The notes under the pieces are model-generated. The model had not been told where the DNA came from and made no database searches. It was given only the letters and a program-made list of their open reading frames with translations. A DNA stretch of 64,000 nucleotides from Cypionkella psychrotolerans (lineage in GTDB: Bacteria; Pseudomonadota; Alphaproteobacteria; Rhodobacterales; Rhodobacteraceae), in assembly GCF_001294535.1 (NCBI RefSeq), contig NZ_LGIC01000007.1, forward strand, positions 62,001-126,000, read 5' to 3'. This document shows positions 16,424-25,166 of this stretch, piece by piece. Numbering within the stretch: position 1 is the first letter of the stretch; the number at the start of each line of letters is the position of its first letter. Position numbers and translations under genes: made by a program.

Positions 16424-17986
16424 ATGAGCGATCTGAGCGAAATTGGTGAAGTGTGTGAACCCTCACGGGCGCGGCGGTCTGGTGGGCGCACCGCACGGGT
16501 GGCGCTGCGCGCGGCGCCTTTGGCCGACGACGTGCGCCCGGTGCGGCCCGGCATGTCGGGAGGGCAGTATAAGCCGCTGAGCGATGCCGGTATCGCGCAG
16601 ATTCACGAAAGCGCTTTGCAGGCGTTGGAGCAGATTGGGCTTAGCCAAGCCCCGCCCTCGGGGGTGAAACTGCTGACCGAGGCCGGGGCTATACAAGGCG
16701 ATGATGGCCGCATCCGTTTCCCGCGCGCTTTGGTCGAAGATATGCTGGCGGTGGCCGCGCGCAATATCACTTTGCACGCGCGCGACCCCAAACATGATCT
16801 GCATTTGTCGGGCAACAAGGTGCATTTTGGCACAGCCGGGGCGGCAGTGCATATCGTGGATCCGATCAGCTTGAACTACCGCGAAAGCACCGCGCAAGAC
16901 CTTTATGATGCGGCGCGACTGGTCGACAATCTCGACAATATCCACTTTTACCAACGCACGATGGTCTGCCGCGATGTCATCGACAATCAGGATATGGACC
17001 TCAATACGCTCTATGGCTGCCTTGCTGGCACCACGAAACATGTTGGCACCAGCTTTTCTGACCCGTCGCATGTCGCCGCCTGTTTCGATATGATCTACAC
17101 TGTGGCAGGTGGCGAGGAGAAATGGCTGGAGCGGCCCTTTGTCAGCAATTCCAACTGCTTCGTCGTCCCGCCGATGAAATTCGCCGAAGAATCCTGCATC
17201 ACCATGGAGGATTGCATCCGGCGTGGCATGCCGATGCTGCTGCTGTCGGCGGGGCAGGCCGGGGCAACGGCTCCGGCACCGATTGCGCTGACCATTGTGC
17301 AGGCGATGGCGGAATGCCTTGCGGGTGTGGTCTATGCCAATGCGATTAAAAAAGGCGCGCCCTGTATCTTTGGCACTTGGCCGTTTGTGTCCGATCTGCG
17401 CACCGGGGCGATGTCGGGCGGCTCAGCGGAGCAGGCTTTGCTGACGGCGGGTTGTGCGCAGATGCACCATTTCTACGATCTGCCGGGCGGGGCTGCTTCG
17501 GGGATTTCCGACAGCAAATTGCCCGATATGCAGGCAGGATGGGAGCAGGGCATTACCAACTCTCTGGCGGGCCTCGCAGGCCTGAACATGTGTTATGAGG
17601 CAGTGGGCATGCACGCCAGCCTGTTGGGGTTCTGCCTAGAATCTCTCGTCTTGGGCGATGATCTTCTCGGACAAGCCATGCGCCTTGTGCGCGGTATTGA
17701 TGTGACGCCGGACACCACCTCGATTGAGGCAATGAAACAGGTCTGCCTTGGTGGCCCCGGCCATTATCTCGGCTCGGATCAGACCCTGAAACTGATGCAA
17801 ACCGAATATATCTACCCCGCGTCGGCGAATAGGATGTCGCCGAAGGAGTGGAATGAGGCGGGCAAGCCGCTGCTGCTTGACGCCGCCATCGCGCGCAAGA
17901 ATAGTATCCTCGCAAAGGCCGGAAACGTGATTGATCCCGAGATCGACGCGATCATCCGCGCCAAATATAAAATCTACTTCCAGTGA
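16424..17986 (+). CDS. MttB-superfamily methyltransferase without pyrrolysine
   Basis: A 520-aa member of the trimethylamine methyltransferase family. Archaeal MttB reads an internal UAG as pyrrolysine; this frame has no internal stop, so it belongs to the non-pyrrolysine branch, whose studied members (such as MtgB) demethylate quaternary amines like glycine betaine with a corrinoid protein. Motifs include VHFGTAGAAVHIVDP, GTTKHVGTSF, CIFGTWPFVSDLRTG and LPGGAASGISDSK. ATG 16424 is preferred to 16415 because GAGG is then nine bases away. No corrinoid protein gene is present in the window. It lies between the two dehydrogenases and an aldehyde dehydrogenase. Confidence 0.85.
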   Translation: MSDLSEIGEVCEPSRARRSGGRTARVALRAAPLADDVRPVRPGMSGGQYKPLSDAGIAQIHESALQALEQIGLSQAPPSGVKLLTEAGAIQGDDGRIRFPRALVEDMLAVAARNITLHARDPKHDLHLSGNKVHFGTAGAAVHIVDPISLNYRESTAQDLYDAARLVDNLDNIHFYQRTMVCRDVIDNQDMDLNTLYGCLAGTTKHVGTSFSDPSHVAACFDMIYTVAGGEEKWLERPFVSNSNCFVVPPMKFAEESCITMEDCIRRGMPMLLLSAGQAGATAPAPIALTIVQAMAECLAGVVYANAIKKGAPCIFGTWPFVSDLRTGAMSGGSAEQALLTAGCAQMHHFYDLPGGAASGISDSKLPDMQAGWEQGITNSLAGLAGLNMCYEAVGMHASLLGFCLESLVLGDDLLGQAMRLVRGIDVTPDTTSIEAMKQVCLGGPGHYLGSDQTLKLMQTEYIYPASANRMSPKEWNEAGKPLLLDAAIARKNSILAKAGNVIDPEIDAIIRAKYKIYFQ

Positions 17987-17993
17987 GGACGCC

Positions 17994-19424
17994 ATGATTT
18001 CTGTCAACATGACCAAATTCTACATCAACGGCGCTTGGGTTCAGCCGAACTCGGCGGCCCGGATGGGCGTTGAAAACCCGGCGACCGAGGAAATCGTGGC
18101 CGAGGTGGCCTTGGGCAACCAAGCCGATATTGATGCGGCGATTGCAGCGGCGCGGGCGGCCTTTGACTCCTATACCATCTGGCCCGTGCAAAAACGCATC
18201 GACCTCGTGAAGCGGATTCTTGAGGTTTACAACTCCCGCTACGAAGATTTCGCGCAGGCGATAAGCACCGAGATGGGTGCGCCGATTGAATGGGCGCGCG
18301 GCGCACAGGCTTGGGCGGGGCAGGTGCATATCGAGGCCACCATCAAGGCTGCCGAAGAAATGGCGTGGGAATATTCGCGCGGCACCACCCGGATCGTGCA
18401 TGAAGGCATCGGGGTCTGTGCGTTGATCACGCCATGGAACTGGCCGATGAACCAGATCGCTTGCAAAGTGGCACCTGCGCTGATCGCGGGCTGCACGATG
18501 GTGCTGAAGCCTTCGGAAATTGCTCCGCTTTCGGGTGTTTTGTTCGCCGAGGTCTGCCATGAGGCGGGCGTTCCGCCGGGCGTGTTCAACTTGGTGAACG
18601 GCACCGGCCCGGAAGTCGGCGCGCGGATGTCGTCGCATCCTGAGGTGGATATGGTCTCTTTCACCGGCTCGACCCGCGCGGGCACGGCGGTGGCGGCTGC
18701 GGCGGCCCCGACGGTGAAACGCGTGGCGCAGGAATTGGGCGGCAAGTCTCCCAACATCATCCTGCCCAACGCTGATCTGGCGGCGGCTGTGGCGGCTGGC
18801 GTCAATGCGATTATGTCGAACACCGGCCAATCTTGCGACGCCCCGACCCGGATGTTCGTGCAGCGCGACCAACAGGCTGCGGCTTTGGCGGTCGCGAAAG
18901 AGACTGCAGAGGCTTTGATCCCCGGCGACCCGACGCTTGAGACAACGACGATGGGGCCGCTAATCTCAAAAACCCAGTATGAGAAGGTCCAGCGCCTGAT
19001 CCAAGCCGGGATCGACGAGGGCGCGACCTTGGTGACCGGGGGCTTGGGCCGTCCGGCTGGACTGAACCGGGGTTGGTTCGCCAAGCCGACCATCTTCGGC
19101 GATGTGCGGAATGAAATGACGATCTCAAAGGAAGAAATCTTCGGTCCTGTGCTGGCGATCCTGCCCTATGACACGGTGGACGATGCCGTGCGCATGGCCA
19201 ATGATACCGTCTACGGATTGGCCGCCTATATCGCGGGCCCGGTAGAGGATGCCAAACCCGTTGCACGTCGTCTGCGCGCAGGCACGGTCAATCTGAACTA
19301 CCCCGATTGGGATACCTCCGCGCCGTTCGGCGGCTACAAACAATCGGGCAATGGGCGTGAATATGCCGATTGGGGTATCCACGACTTCTGTGAAATCAAG
19401 GGCATCGTCGGCTACGGCGACTGA
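17994..19424 (+). CDS. NAD(P)-dependent aldehyde dehydrogenase
   Basis: A 476-aa ALDH-superfamily enzyme. The oxyanion and substrate motifs ITPWNWPMNQIA, FTGSTRAG, the general-base glutamate in QELGGKSPNI and the nucleophilic cysteine in NTGQSCDAPTRM are all present, as is EEIFGPVLAILPY. ATG 17994 has GAGG five bases upstream and starts 7 bp after the mttB-family stop, so the two are coupled. It probably oxidises an aldehyde released by the preceding demethylation or oxidation steps. It resembles betaine-aldehyde and similar dehydrogenases, but the substrate is not decided. Confidence 0.9.
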   Translation: MISVNMTKFYINGAWVQPNSAARMGVENPATEEIVAEVALGNQADIDAAIAAARAAFDSYTIWPVQKRIDLVKRILEVYNSRYEDFAQAISTEMGAPIEWARGAQAWAGQVHIEATIKAAEEMAWEYSRGTTRIVHEGIGVCALITPWNWPMNQIACKVAPALIAGCTMVLKPSEIAPLSGVLFAEVCHEAGVPPGVFNLVNGTGPEVGARMSSHPEVDMVSFTGSTRAGTAVAAAAAPTVKRVAQELGGKSPNIILPNADLAAAVAAGVNAIMSNTGQSCDAPTRMFVQRDQQAAALAVAKETAEALIPGDPTLETTTMGPLISKTQYEKVQRLIQAGIDEGATLVTGGLGRPAGLNRGWFAKPTIFGDVRNEMTISKEEIFGPVLAILPYDTVDDAVRMANDTVYGLAAYIAGPVEDAKPVARRLRAGTVNLNYPDWDTSAPFGGYKQSGNGREYADWGIHDFCEIKGIVGYGD

Positions 19425-19475
19425 CTGGCTTAAACCGGGGGCGGGTGCTGCCGCCCCCATTCCATAGGACTTACC

Positions 19476-20375
19476 ATGCATTACGGATATATCGGCCTTG
19501 GAAACCTCGGGGCCGCCTGTGCGGGCTGTTTGCTGAAGGCGGGCTTTCAGGTCACCGTTTACGATCTGAACCCAGCCTTGGCGGCGCCGCTGATCGCTCA
19601 AGGCGCAGTTCTGGCCCCCAGTGCCGAGACACTGGCTGCATCGGTCGATCATGTGATCACCTGCCTGCCGTCGCCCGCCGTATCGGAGCGGGTGCTGCGC
19701 AACATCCTGCCGCATATGAAAAACGGTGCGTCTTGGCTAGAGATGTCAACCTTGGGCCGCGACGAGGTGCTGAAACTCGCCGCTGTCGCTGCCGAGTCTG
19801 GCGTCCGCATGATGGAACTGCCGGTGACAGGTGGCGTGCATCTGGCCTATCAGGGCAAGATCACCATGCTGGCGGGTGGCGACCGCGACCTGTTCGATCT
19901 GCACCATGGCGCGATGCAGGCGATGGGCGACAAAATTTTTCACATGGGGCCGCTGGGATCATCCTGCATCATCAAGGTGATCACCAATATGTTGGCCTTC
20001 ATTCACCTGAAGGCCACTTCTGAGGCGCTGATGTTGGCCAAACGCGGCGGGCTTGATCTGGCGCAGTCTTGGCACGCGATTGCGGCCTCGTCCGGCAACA
20101 GCTTTGTGCATGAAACCGAAGGTGCTTTGATCCTGAACGGATCGTATGACATTGCCTTCAACATTGATCTGGCGCTGAAAGACCTTGGCTTTGCCTTGGG
20201 TTTTGGCAAGGAATTCGGCGTGCCGCTTGATCTGGCTTCGATGACCAACCAGACCTATATCGCCGCCAAAGCGGCCTATGGCGGTGAGGCGCAGTCGCCG
20301 ATGATCGCCAAGCTGCTCGAGGATCTGCTGGGCACCGATCTGCGCGCCGAAGGCTTCCCGTGCCGGCTGGAATAG
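19476..20375 (+). CDS. 3-hydroxyisobutyrate dehydrogenase-like NAD(P)-dependent oxidoreductase
   Basis: A 299-aa beta-hydroxyacid dehydrogenase. The N-terminal Rossmann motif is YIGLGNLGAACAG; the family signatures MELPVTGGVHLAYQGKI and, with the catalytic lysine, SCIIKVITNML follow, then an all-helical C-terminal domain. AGGA is six bases before the ATG. It lies 51 bp after the aldehyde dehydrogenase and is likely in the same transcription unit. It would reversibly oxidise a beta-hydroxy acid; which one is unknown. Confidence 0.85.
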   Translation: MHYGYIGLGNLGAACAGCLLKAGFQVTVYDLNPALAAPLIAQGAVLAPSAETLAASVDHVITCLPSPAVSERVLRNILPHMKNGASWLEMSTLGRDEVLKLAAVAAESGVRMMELPVTGGVHLAYQGKITMLAGGDRDLFDLHHGAMQAMGDKIFHMGPLGSSCIIKVITNMLAFIHLKATSEALMLAKRGGLDLAQSWHAIAASSGNSFVHETEGALILNGSYDIAFNIDLALKDLGFALGFGKEFGVPLDLASMTNQTYIAAKAAYGGEAQSPMIAKLLEDLLGTDLRAEGFPCRLE

Positions 20376-20429
20376 CGGCTTGCACTGGTGGGGGCTTTGG
20401 GCGAAACTGTTAACAATCTCTTAAAGTCA

Positions 20430-20457
20430 CCGCCCTAACCCATTGAAATCAGGGCGG
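20430..20457 (+). terminator. Hairpin between two plus-strand genes
   Basis: CCGCCCT (20430-20436) pairs with AGGGCGG (20451-20457) around a 14-nt loop, followed by GTTATTT. It could end the preceding catabolic transcript or attenuate the next gene. Confidence 0.4.
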
Positions 20458-20463
20458 GTTATT

Positions 20464-20482
20464 TGGTCCCGAGTTGGGACCA
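20464..20482. promoter_or_regulatory. 19-bp palindrome, identical to the one at 45977
   Basis: TGGTCCC-GAGTT-GGGACCA, perfect 7-bp arms, lies 12 bp before the ATG of the PLP enzyme. The complete 19-mer recurs in reverse complement at 45977-45995. Because even the loop is conserved, a protein-binding site or dispersed repeat is more likely than two independent terminators. Confidence 0.5.
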
Positions 20483-20494
20483 TGGAAAGAAGCG

Positions 20495-21601
20495 ATGGAT
20501 AAAGCCTCTCAAACCCGCGCTGCCCAACTGCTGCATCACCGCAGCGCGGGGCTGAAAAAAGGCGATCCGATCAGCCTGCCCATCGTGCCTGCGGCGACGT
20601 TTCACCTGCCAGAGGTGGCCGGGGCGAGCCATATTTATGGCCGCAACGGCATAACGACTTGGGAGGCGGTTGAGGAGCAACTTGCGCTGCTGGAAAATGC
20701 GCCTTGCGTCAGTTTTCCATCGGGGATGGCGGCGATTTCGGCGGCTTTGATGGCGACGTTGAAAGTGGGTGCCAAGCTGATCATCCCAGCTGATGGCTAT
20801 TATGTGACGCGGGTGCTGTCGGAGGTTTTTTTGGCCCCATTCGGTGTTGAGGTGGTGCAGATTGGCACGGCGGAGTATGCCGCTTACGATTTCAGTGGTG
20901 CTGCGGTGGTCTATCTTGAGACGCCTTCTAACCCCGGCCTCGATGTAGTTGATATTGCTGCGGTATCGACTCGGGCCCATGCTGCCGGGGCCCTGGTGAT
21001 TGTCGATAACACCACGATGACTCCGCTGTTGCAGCGACCCTTGGATTTGGGCGCTGATCTGGTAGTGGCGGCGGATACCAAAGCGCCTGCGGGGCATTCC
21101 GATGTGTTGTTTGGCCATGTCGCGGGACGAGACGCCGGCCTGATGGCGCGGGTGCGGGATTGGCGCAGGCTGTCGGGAGCGGTGCCGGGGCCATTTGAGG
21201 CTTGGCAGGTGCATCGCGGCATCGAGACGCTGGAAGTGCGGTTGGAGCGGATGTGCGCCAGTGCTGGAGTGATAGCGACCCGGTTGGCGGCGCATCGGGC
21301 GGTGGCAAATTTGCGCTATCCGGGGCTTGCGAGTGACGCTTCTTACGCAATTTCCAAAGCCCAGATGGCGGGGTTTGGCTTTCTGATCGGCTTTGAATTG
21401 TTGGATGAGGCGCGGGCGGAGCGGTTTTTGAGCGAGTGTCCGTATATCGTGCAATCGACCAGCTTTGGCGGCACCCATACATCGGGCGAGCGGCGGGCAC
21501 GCTGGGGCGATAAGGTAGCGCCGGGGTTTATCCGGTTGTCGGTGGGGATTGAGCCCTTGGAGCCGTTGTGGGCGGCGATGGAAGTCGCACTGAACAGCTG
21601 A
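20495..21601 (+). CDS. PLP-dependent Cys/Met-metabolism enzyme (cystathionine gamma-synthase/lyase family)
   Basis: A 368-aa fold-type I PLP enzyme. Family marks are YGRNGITTWEAVEEQLALLE, SFPSGMAAISA, VYLETPSNPG, VDNTTMTPLLQRPL and the PLP lysine in ADTKAPAGHSDVLFG. The ATG at 20495 is used; an upstream in-frame TTG overlaps the palindrome. Members carry out gamma-elimination, gamma-replacement or sulfhydrylation on cysteine and methionine precursors, and sequence alone does not say which. It ends at a double hairpin shared with the convergent SDR gene. Confidence 0.82.
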   Translation: MDKASQTRAAQLLHHRSAGLKKGDPISLPIVPAATFHLPEVAGASHIYGRNGITTWEAVEEQLALLENAPCVSFPSGMAAISAALMATLKVGAKLIIPADGYYVTRVLSEVFLAPFGVEVVQIGTAEYAAYDFSGAAVVYLETPSNPGLDVVDIAAVSTRAHAAGALVIVDNTTMTPLLQRPLDLGADLVVAADTKAPAGHSDVLFGHVAGRDAGLMARVRDWRRLSGAVPGPFEAWQVHRGIETLEVRLERMCASAGVIATRLAAHRAVANLRYPGLASDASYAISKAQMAGFGFLIGFELLDEARAERFLSECPYIVQSTSFGGTHTSGERRARWGDKVAPGFIRLSVGIEPLEPLWAAMEVALNS

Positions 21602-21608
21602 GCCAGGG

Positions 21609-21655
21609 CGATTTCCGAAGCGGAAATCGTGAACGGAATTTTTCTTAAAATTCCG
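21609..21655. terminator. Double hairpin between convergent genes
   Basis: CGATTTCC-GAAGC-GGAAATCG (21609-21629) is followed by CGGAATTTT-TCTT-AAAATTCCG (21634-21655). The second has A/T-rich inner arms that can act as a U-run in either direction. It separates the PLP gene from the minus-strand SDR gene. Confidence 0.6.
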
Positions 21656-21672
21656 GTGGATGCGTGGCGATG

Positions 21673-22329
21673 TTACAGCAGATTGATCAACCGTGCGGCC
21701 TCATCCCTCGGGTGGATCAGCGGGCTGCGGTCTTCGCCGGGGAAGAACCGCGCGCGGGTGGCGGTGGGCATCGGGGCGGGTGTTTCAATGCGCACTTGCG
21801 GGCCGATCTTGACATTTTCGGCGGCCCAACTGCGGGCAAGGGCGATTTGCGCGGCTTTGGTGGCGCCGTAAGCGCCGAAGAATTTCTCGCCCGCGCGGGG
21901 ATCGTCGAAAAACATCCCGGTTCCGTCTCCGGCACGGAGCAAAGGCTCGATCATCGGGATCAGCGTGCCGGTGGCGCGGACATTGGTGGCAATGCTTTTG
22001 TCCCAGTCTTTCACATCCAGCGAGCCTGCGGGGGCAAGGGGGGCTGCGTGGATCGCCGTGTGGACCCAGAGATTGAGCTGGCCCCAGCGTTGATGGATGG
22101 ACAGGCAGAGATGCCGCATCGCATCATCATTGGTCACATCCATCGGGGCGAGGGTCAGCCCGCCCGCGCCGGGCAATTTCAGAGTTTTGACGCGATCATC
22201 GAGTTCTTCCAAACCGCCGACGGTGCGGGCGACGGCGACAACATGCCAGCCGCGCGCCGTCAGTTGCTCGGCGAGGGCCGCGCCAAGTCCGCGCGAGGCT
22301 CCGGTGATCAGGGCGAGGCGTTCGGTCAT
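21673..22329 (-). CDS. SDR family NAD(P)-dependent oxidoreductase
   Basis: A 218-aa short-chain dehydrogenase. LITGASRGLGAALAEQL binds the cofactor and GAYGATKAAQIAL gives the catalytic Tyr-x3-Lys. The usual NNAG motif is replaced by WVHTAIHAAPL, a divergence from the classical pattern. AAAGGA lies seven bases before the ATG. It follows the pseudogene at 22420-22928 on the same strand. Substrate unknown. Confidence 0.82.
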   Translation of the reverse strand: MTERLALITGASRGLGAALAEQLTARGWHVVAVARTVGGLEELDDRVKTLKLPGAGGLTLAPMDVTNDDAMRHLCLSIHQRWGQLNLWVHTAIHAAPLAPAGSLDVKDWDKSIATNVRATGTLIPMIEPLLRAGDGTGMFFDDPRAGEKFFGAYGATKAAQIALARSWAAENVKIGPQVRIETPAPMPTATRARFFPGEDRSPLIHPRDEAARLINLL

Positions 22330-22369
22330 GGTTTTGTCCTTTGACGGCGGGTTTATGCAGCCCTCGGGG

Positions 22370-22404
22370 AGCCTCCGGCGGGGATATTTGAGCCAATGTG
22401 AAAG
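22370..22404 (+). repeat. Dispersed GCCTCCGGCGGGG repeat, copy A
   Basis: GCCTCCGGCGGGGATATTTG then AGCCAATGTGAAAG. It is one copy of the intergenic family also seen at 31852, 34317, 36840, 41081 and 51830. It lies just upstream of the SDR start and abuts the end of the pseudogene. Confidence 0.75.
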
Positions 22405-22419
22405 GGCAAGAGGCTGCGG

Positions 22420-22928
22420 CTATTCGGTGGCGTTGTGGCGCACGGCCCCTTCATGTATCGCGGCATTCGATCGCCTTTTGCGCCGATCCAATCGCAGAAT
22501 TTGGGGAAATCCCGCTCTATCGTCTCGATACCCATCTGCATGACGCGGGTTTTGTTGCGCGGGAAATAGCTGGTGATGCTGTCGACCGAGATCCTCGGCA
22601 ATCTCGGTCTTGGGTTTGCGCAGCACGAGGTTGCACAGCAGGGTCTAGCGGCAGGCTTTGACAAGGCCGTAGTTTTTGCGCGCCATGGAGGATTTCACCA
22701 CGCATCGCGGTCGCGGCTGAGGTGGACGTAAAGCGGGGTGTCACCGAAAGCGGCTACGAGCTTGCCCGTCCACCAGGCAAGGTGGTTGTCGGGGTAAGCG
22801 AAGCGGTTAGGGCTCAAGATATGGGTGCGCGAGTCGTGTTCGGCGGTGAAATTGGTCATGTGCTCTGAGGCGACGGTGAAGGTTTTGGAGCCGCAGCGGT
22901 CGGTACCGAGCACGAAAACTTGGCTCAT
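22420..22928 (-). pseudogene. Broken gene of unknown function (sulfotransferase-like start)
   Basis: The frame opens at ATG 22928 with MSQVFVLGTDRCGSKTFTVA, whose G-x-D-R-C-G-S-K-T loop resembles the PAPS-binding loop of sulfotransferase-like proteins, and continues to HLSRDRDA. It then shifts frame (VVKSSMARKNYGLVKACR), meets an in-frame TAG, continues as TLLCNLVLRKPKTEIAEDLG, shifts again to SITSYFPRNKTRVMQMGIET and on to DRMPRYMKG, and a last shift gives AVRHNATE and a stop at 22420. At least three frameshifts and one nonsense codon in 500 bp show a decayed gene. The start was probably downstream of purF's operon mates. Confidence 0.75.
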
Positions 22929-22977
22929 TTGGCACGCTTTACACAAGTTGCGGCAAGTCGGAATAGGCCATTGCGGC

Positions 22978-24441
22978 TTATTCCGCCGCTTTCATCTGGA
23001 AGCCTTCTTCGATTTTGTCCGACGGGGCGATGGGGTATTGGCCGGAAAAGCAGGCGTCGCAGTATTGCGGGGATTTGGCATCGCGGCCTTTGGCTTCGCC
23101 TGCGGCACGGTAGAGGCCGTCGAGAGTGATGAATTTGAGGCTGTTGACGCCGATCCAGTCGCGCATTTCATCCTCGGTCATGGTGGCGGCGAGGAGTTTG
23201 CTGCGTTCGGGGGTGTCGACGCCGTAGAAGCACGGCCAAGCGGTGGGGGGGGATGCGATGCGGAAGTGGACTTCGGCGGCACCGGCCTCAAGGATCATGT
23301 CTTTGATTTTGCGGGATGTGGTGCCGCGCACGACGCTATCGTCGACGAGGATCACGCGTTTGCCTTTGATCAGGGCGCGGTTGACGTTCAGCTTCAGGCG
23401 CACGCCCATATTGCGGATGGACTCGCTGGGCTCGATGAAGGTGCGGCCCATGTATTGGTTGCGGATGATGCCCATTGCATAGGGGATGCCGGATTGTTGG
23501 GAATATCCAATAGCGGCGGGGGTGCCACTGTCGGGAACGGGGCAGACCAGATCGGCGTCAACGGGGGCTTCTTTGGCGAGTTCTACGCCGATGGCGTGGC
23601 GGGTCTCATAGACCGAGCGGCCACCGAGGATAGAGTCGGGCCGGGAGAAGTAGACGTGTTCAAAGATGCAGAAGCGGGATTTGGCGGGGGCGAAGGGGCG
23701 GGTGGAGTTTACTTTGCCGTCCTCAATCACGACCATTTCGCCGGGTTCGATTTCGCGGACGAAATCAGCGCCGATGATGTCCAGACCGCAGGTCTCGGAG
23801 GAGAGTGCCCAAGCGGAATCACCGATGCGGCCCAGAACCAACGGGCGGACGCCCAAGGGGTCGCGGACGCCGATCAGTTTGGTGCGGGTCATCGCGACGA
23901 CGGAAAATGCACCTTCGACGCGGCGCAGGGCGTCTTTGATGCGTTCGGAAATATTCTTTTGGATCGAGCGGGCCATCAGGTGGATGATGCACTCGGAATC
24001 CGACGAGGATTGGAAGATGCTGCCACGCTCGATCAACTCGCGGCGCAAAGCAGCGGCGTTGGTCAGGTTGCCGTTATGGGCGATGGCGGCACCGCCCATC
24101 GAGAATTCACCGAAGAACGGCTGTACATCGCGGATGGCGGTCGCACCTTTTGATCCAGCGGTGGAATAGCGGACATGGCCGATGGCCAGCGAACCCGGCA
24201 GGGTTTCCATCACATCGGGCTTGGTGAAGTTGTCGCGGACATAGCCAAAGCGGCGGGCCGAGTTGAAGCCAGTTTGCGGATCGTAGGACACGATGCCACC
24301 AGCTTCTTGGCCGCGGTGTTGCAGGGCATGGAGGCCAAGTGCCACAAAGTTTGACGCATCGGACACGCCGATCACGCCAAAAATGCCGCATTCCTCCTTC
24401 AGCTTATCATCGTCAAAAGGATGGGCATAGAAGGGTTGCAT
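22978..24441 (-). CDS. purF: Amidophosphoribosyltransferase
   Basis: A 487-aa enzyme that makes phosphoribosylamine from PRPP and glutamine, the first step of purine synthesis. The N-terminal Ntn glutaminase domain has its nucleophile at C18 in EECGIFGV after a 17-residue propeptide; HVRYSTAGS, AHNGNL and SSSDSE follow. The phosphoribosyltransferase half has the PRPP loop VILVDDSVVRGTTS. ATG 24441 has GGAGG four bases upstream, whereas the open frame extends to 24540. It is the last gene after cvpA on the minus strand, the cvpA-purF order known from many proteobacteria. Confidence 0.97.
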   Translation of the reverse strand: MQPFYAHPFDDDKLKEECGIFGVIGVSDASNFVALGLHALQHRGQEAGGIVSYDPQTGFNSARRFGYVRDNFTKPDVMETLPGSLAIGHVRYSTAGSKGATAIRDVQPFFGEFSMGGAAIAHNGNLTNAAALRRELIERGSIFQSSSDSECIIHLMARSIQKNISERIKDALRRVEGAFSVVAMTRTKLIGVRDPLGVRPLVLGRIGDSAWALSSETCGLDIIGADFVREIEPGEMVVIEDGKVNSTRPFAPAKSRFCIFEHVYFSRPDSILGGRSVYETRHAIGVELAKEAPVDADLVCPVPDSGTPAAIGYSQQSGIPYAMGIIRNQYMGRTFIEPSESIRNMGVRLKLNVNRALIKGKRVILVDDSVVRGTTSRKIKDMILEAGAAEVHFRIASPPTAWPCFYGVDTPERSKLLAATMTEDEMRDWIGVNSLKFITLDGLYRAAGEAKGRDAKSPQYCDACFSGQYPIAPSDKIEEGFQMKAAE

Positions 24442-24552
24442 GGAGCCTCCGAATCCGGGTTCGTTCTGCGCCTTCCCTTTAGGCCCAACCGGGGGCGGTG
24501 TCACCCCCTGAAAACCCTTCAAGTTGCTGCAATGCGGCATAGCCGCTGTGCG

Positions 24553-25149
24553 TTAATTAGAGGGGGCAGCTGGGGCAACCTGCGGCAGCGTGCTGGTTTC
24601 TTTCGCACAGGTGGCGGTCAGCTCGTTATAGCGCGCGACCACCCAGTTTGGCGCATCGGTGGGGACGGCTGCGTTAATATCGCCTTGGAACGAGGCGAAA
24701 ATCTTGGCCGAGCGTGAATTGTCTACCATCGGCACGGTGTTGGCGGCAACGGCGCGGTCGTAGACCAGAAACGCGATGCCCACCAGCAGCACGCCGCGCA
24801 CGACGCCAAACAGGAAGCCTACACCTTGGTCAAGGCCGCCCAGGACCGAGCGTTGCACCACCGAGGAGAACAGCGGGGTGAACAATGCGGCGACGATCAG
24901 GCCAACGGCAAACACGGCGGCGAAGCCTGCGATCAGCGAGAGTTCGCAGTTTTCAAGGAAGGAGCCGACGGCAGGGATTTCCTTGACCAAAGGCTGCGCT
25001 TGGGCGGCGAACATATAGGCGAGCACAGCGGCGCCGACCCAGCCGACAATCGCCATCGCCTCACGCACGAAGCCGCGCGAATAGGCGAGCACCGCCGACA
25101 GCACGATGATGCCAGCAACGCCCGCATCAACAAGGGTAAAACCTTCCAT
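24553..25149 (-). CDS. cvpA: CvpA family membrane protein
   Basis: A 198-aa inner-membrane protein with four hydrophobic segments (about 8-25, 30-48, 65-90, 100-125) and the family pattern VDAGVAGIIVLSAVLAYSRGFVREA at its start, here shown as VDAGVAGIIVLSAVLAYSRG plus FVREA. In E. coli, CvpA is needed for colicin V export and sits before purF. AAGGAG lies six bases before the ATG. It starts 17 bp after radA and ends 111 bp before purF. The last 30 residues are soluble and not conserved. Confidence 0.9.
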   Translation of the reverse strand: MEGFTLVDAGVAGIIVLSAVLAYSRGFVREAMAIVGWVGAAVLAYMFAAQAQPLVKEIPAVGSFLENCELSLIAGFAAVFAVGLIVAALFTPLFSSVVQRSVLGGLDQGVGFLFGVVRGVLLVGIAFLVYDRAVAANTVPMVDNSRSAKIFASFQGDINAAVPTDAPNWVVARYNELTATCAKETSTLPQVAPAAPSN

Positions 25150-25166
25150 CTTCCGCTCCTTAAGGC

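Noticed and set aside
16424-17986. Possible pyrrolysine in the MttB-like protein
   Set aside because: No in-frame UAG inside the gene; the non-pyrrolysine branch fits.
22825-24153. Plus-strand open frame of 442 codons opposite purF
   Set aside because: No start site or homology; purF on the minus strand is unambiguous.
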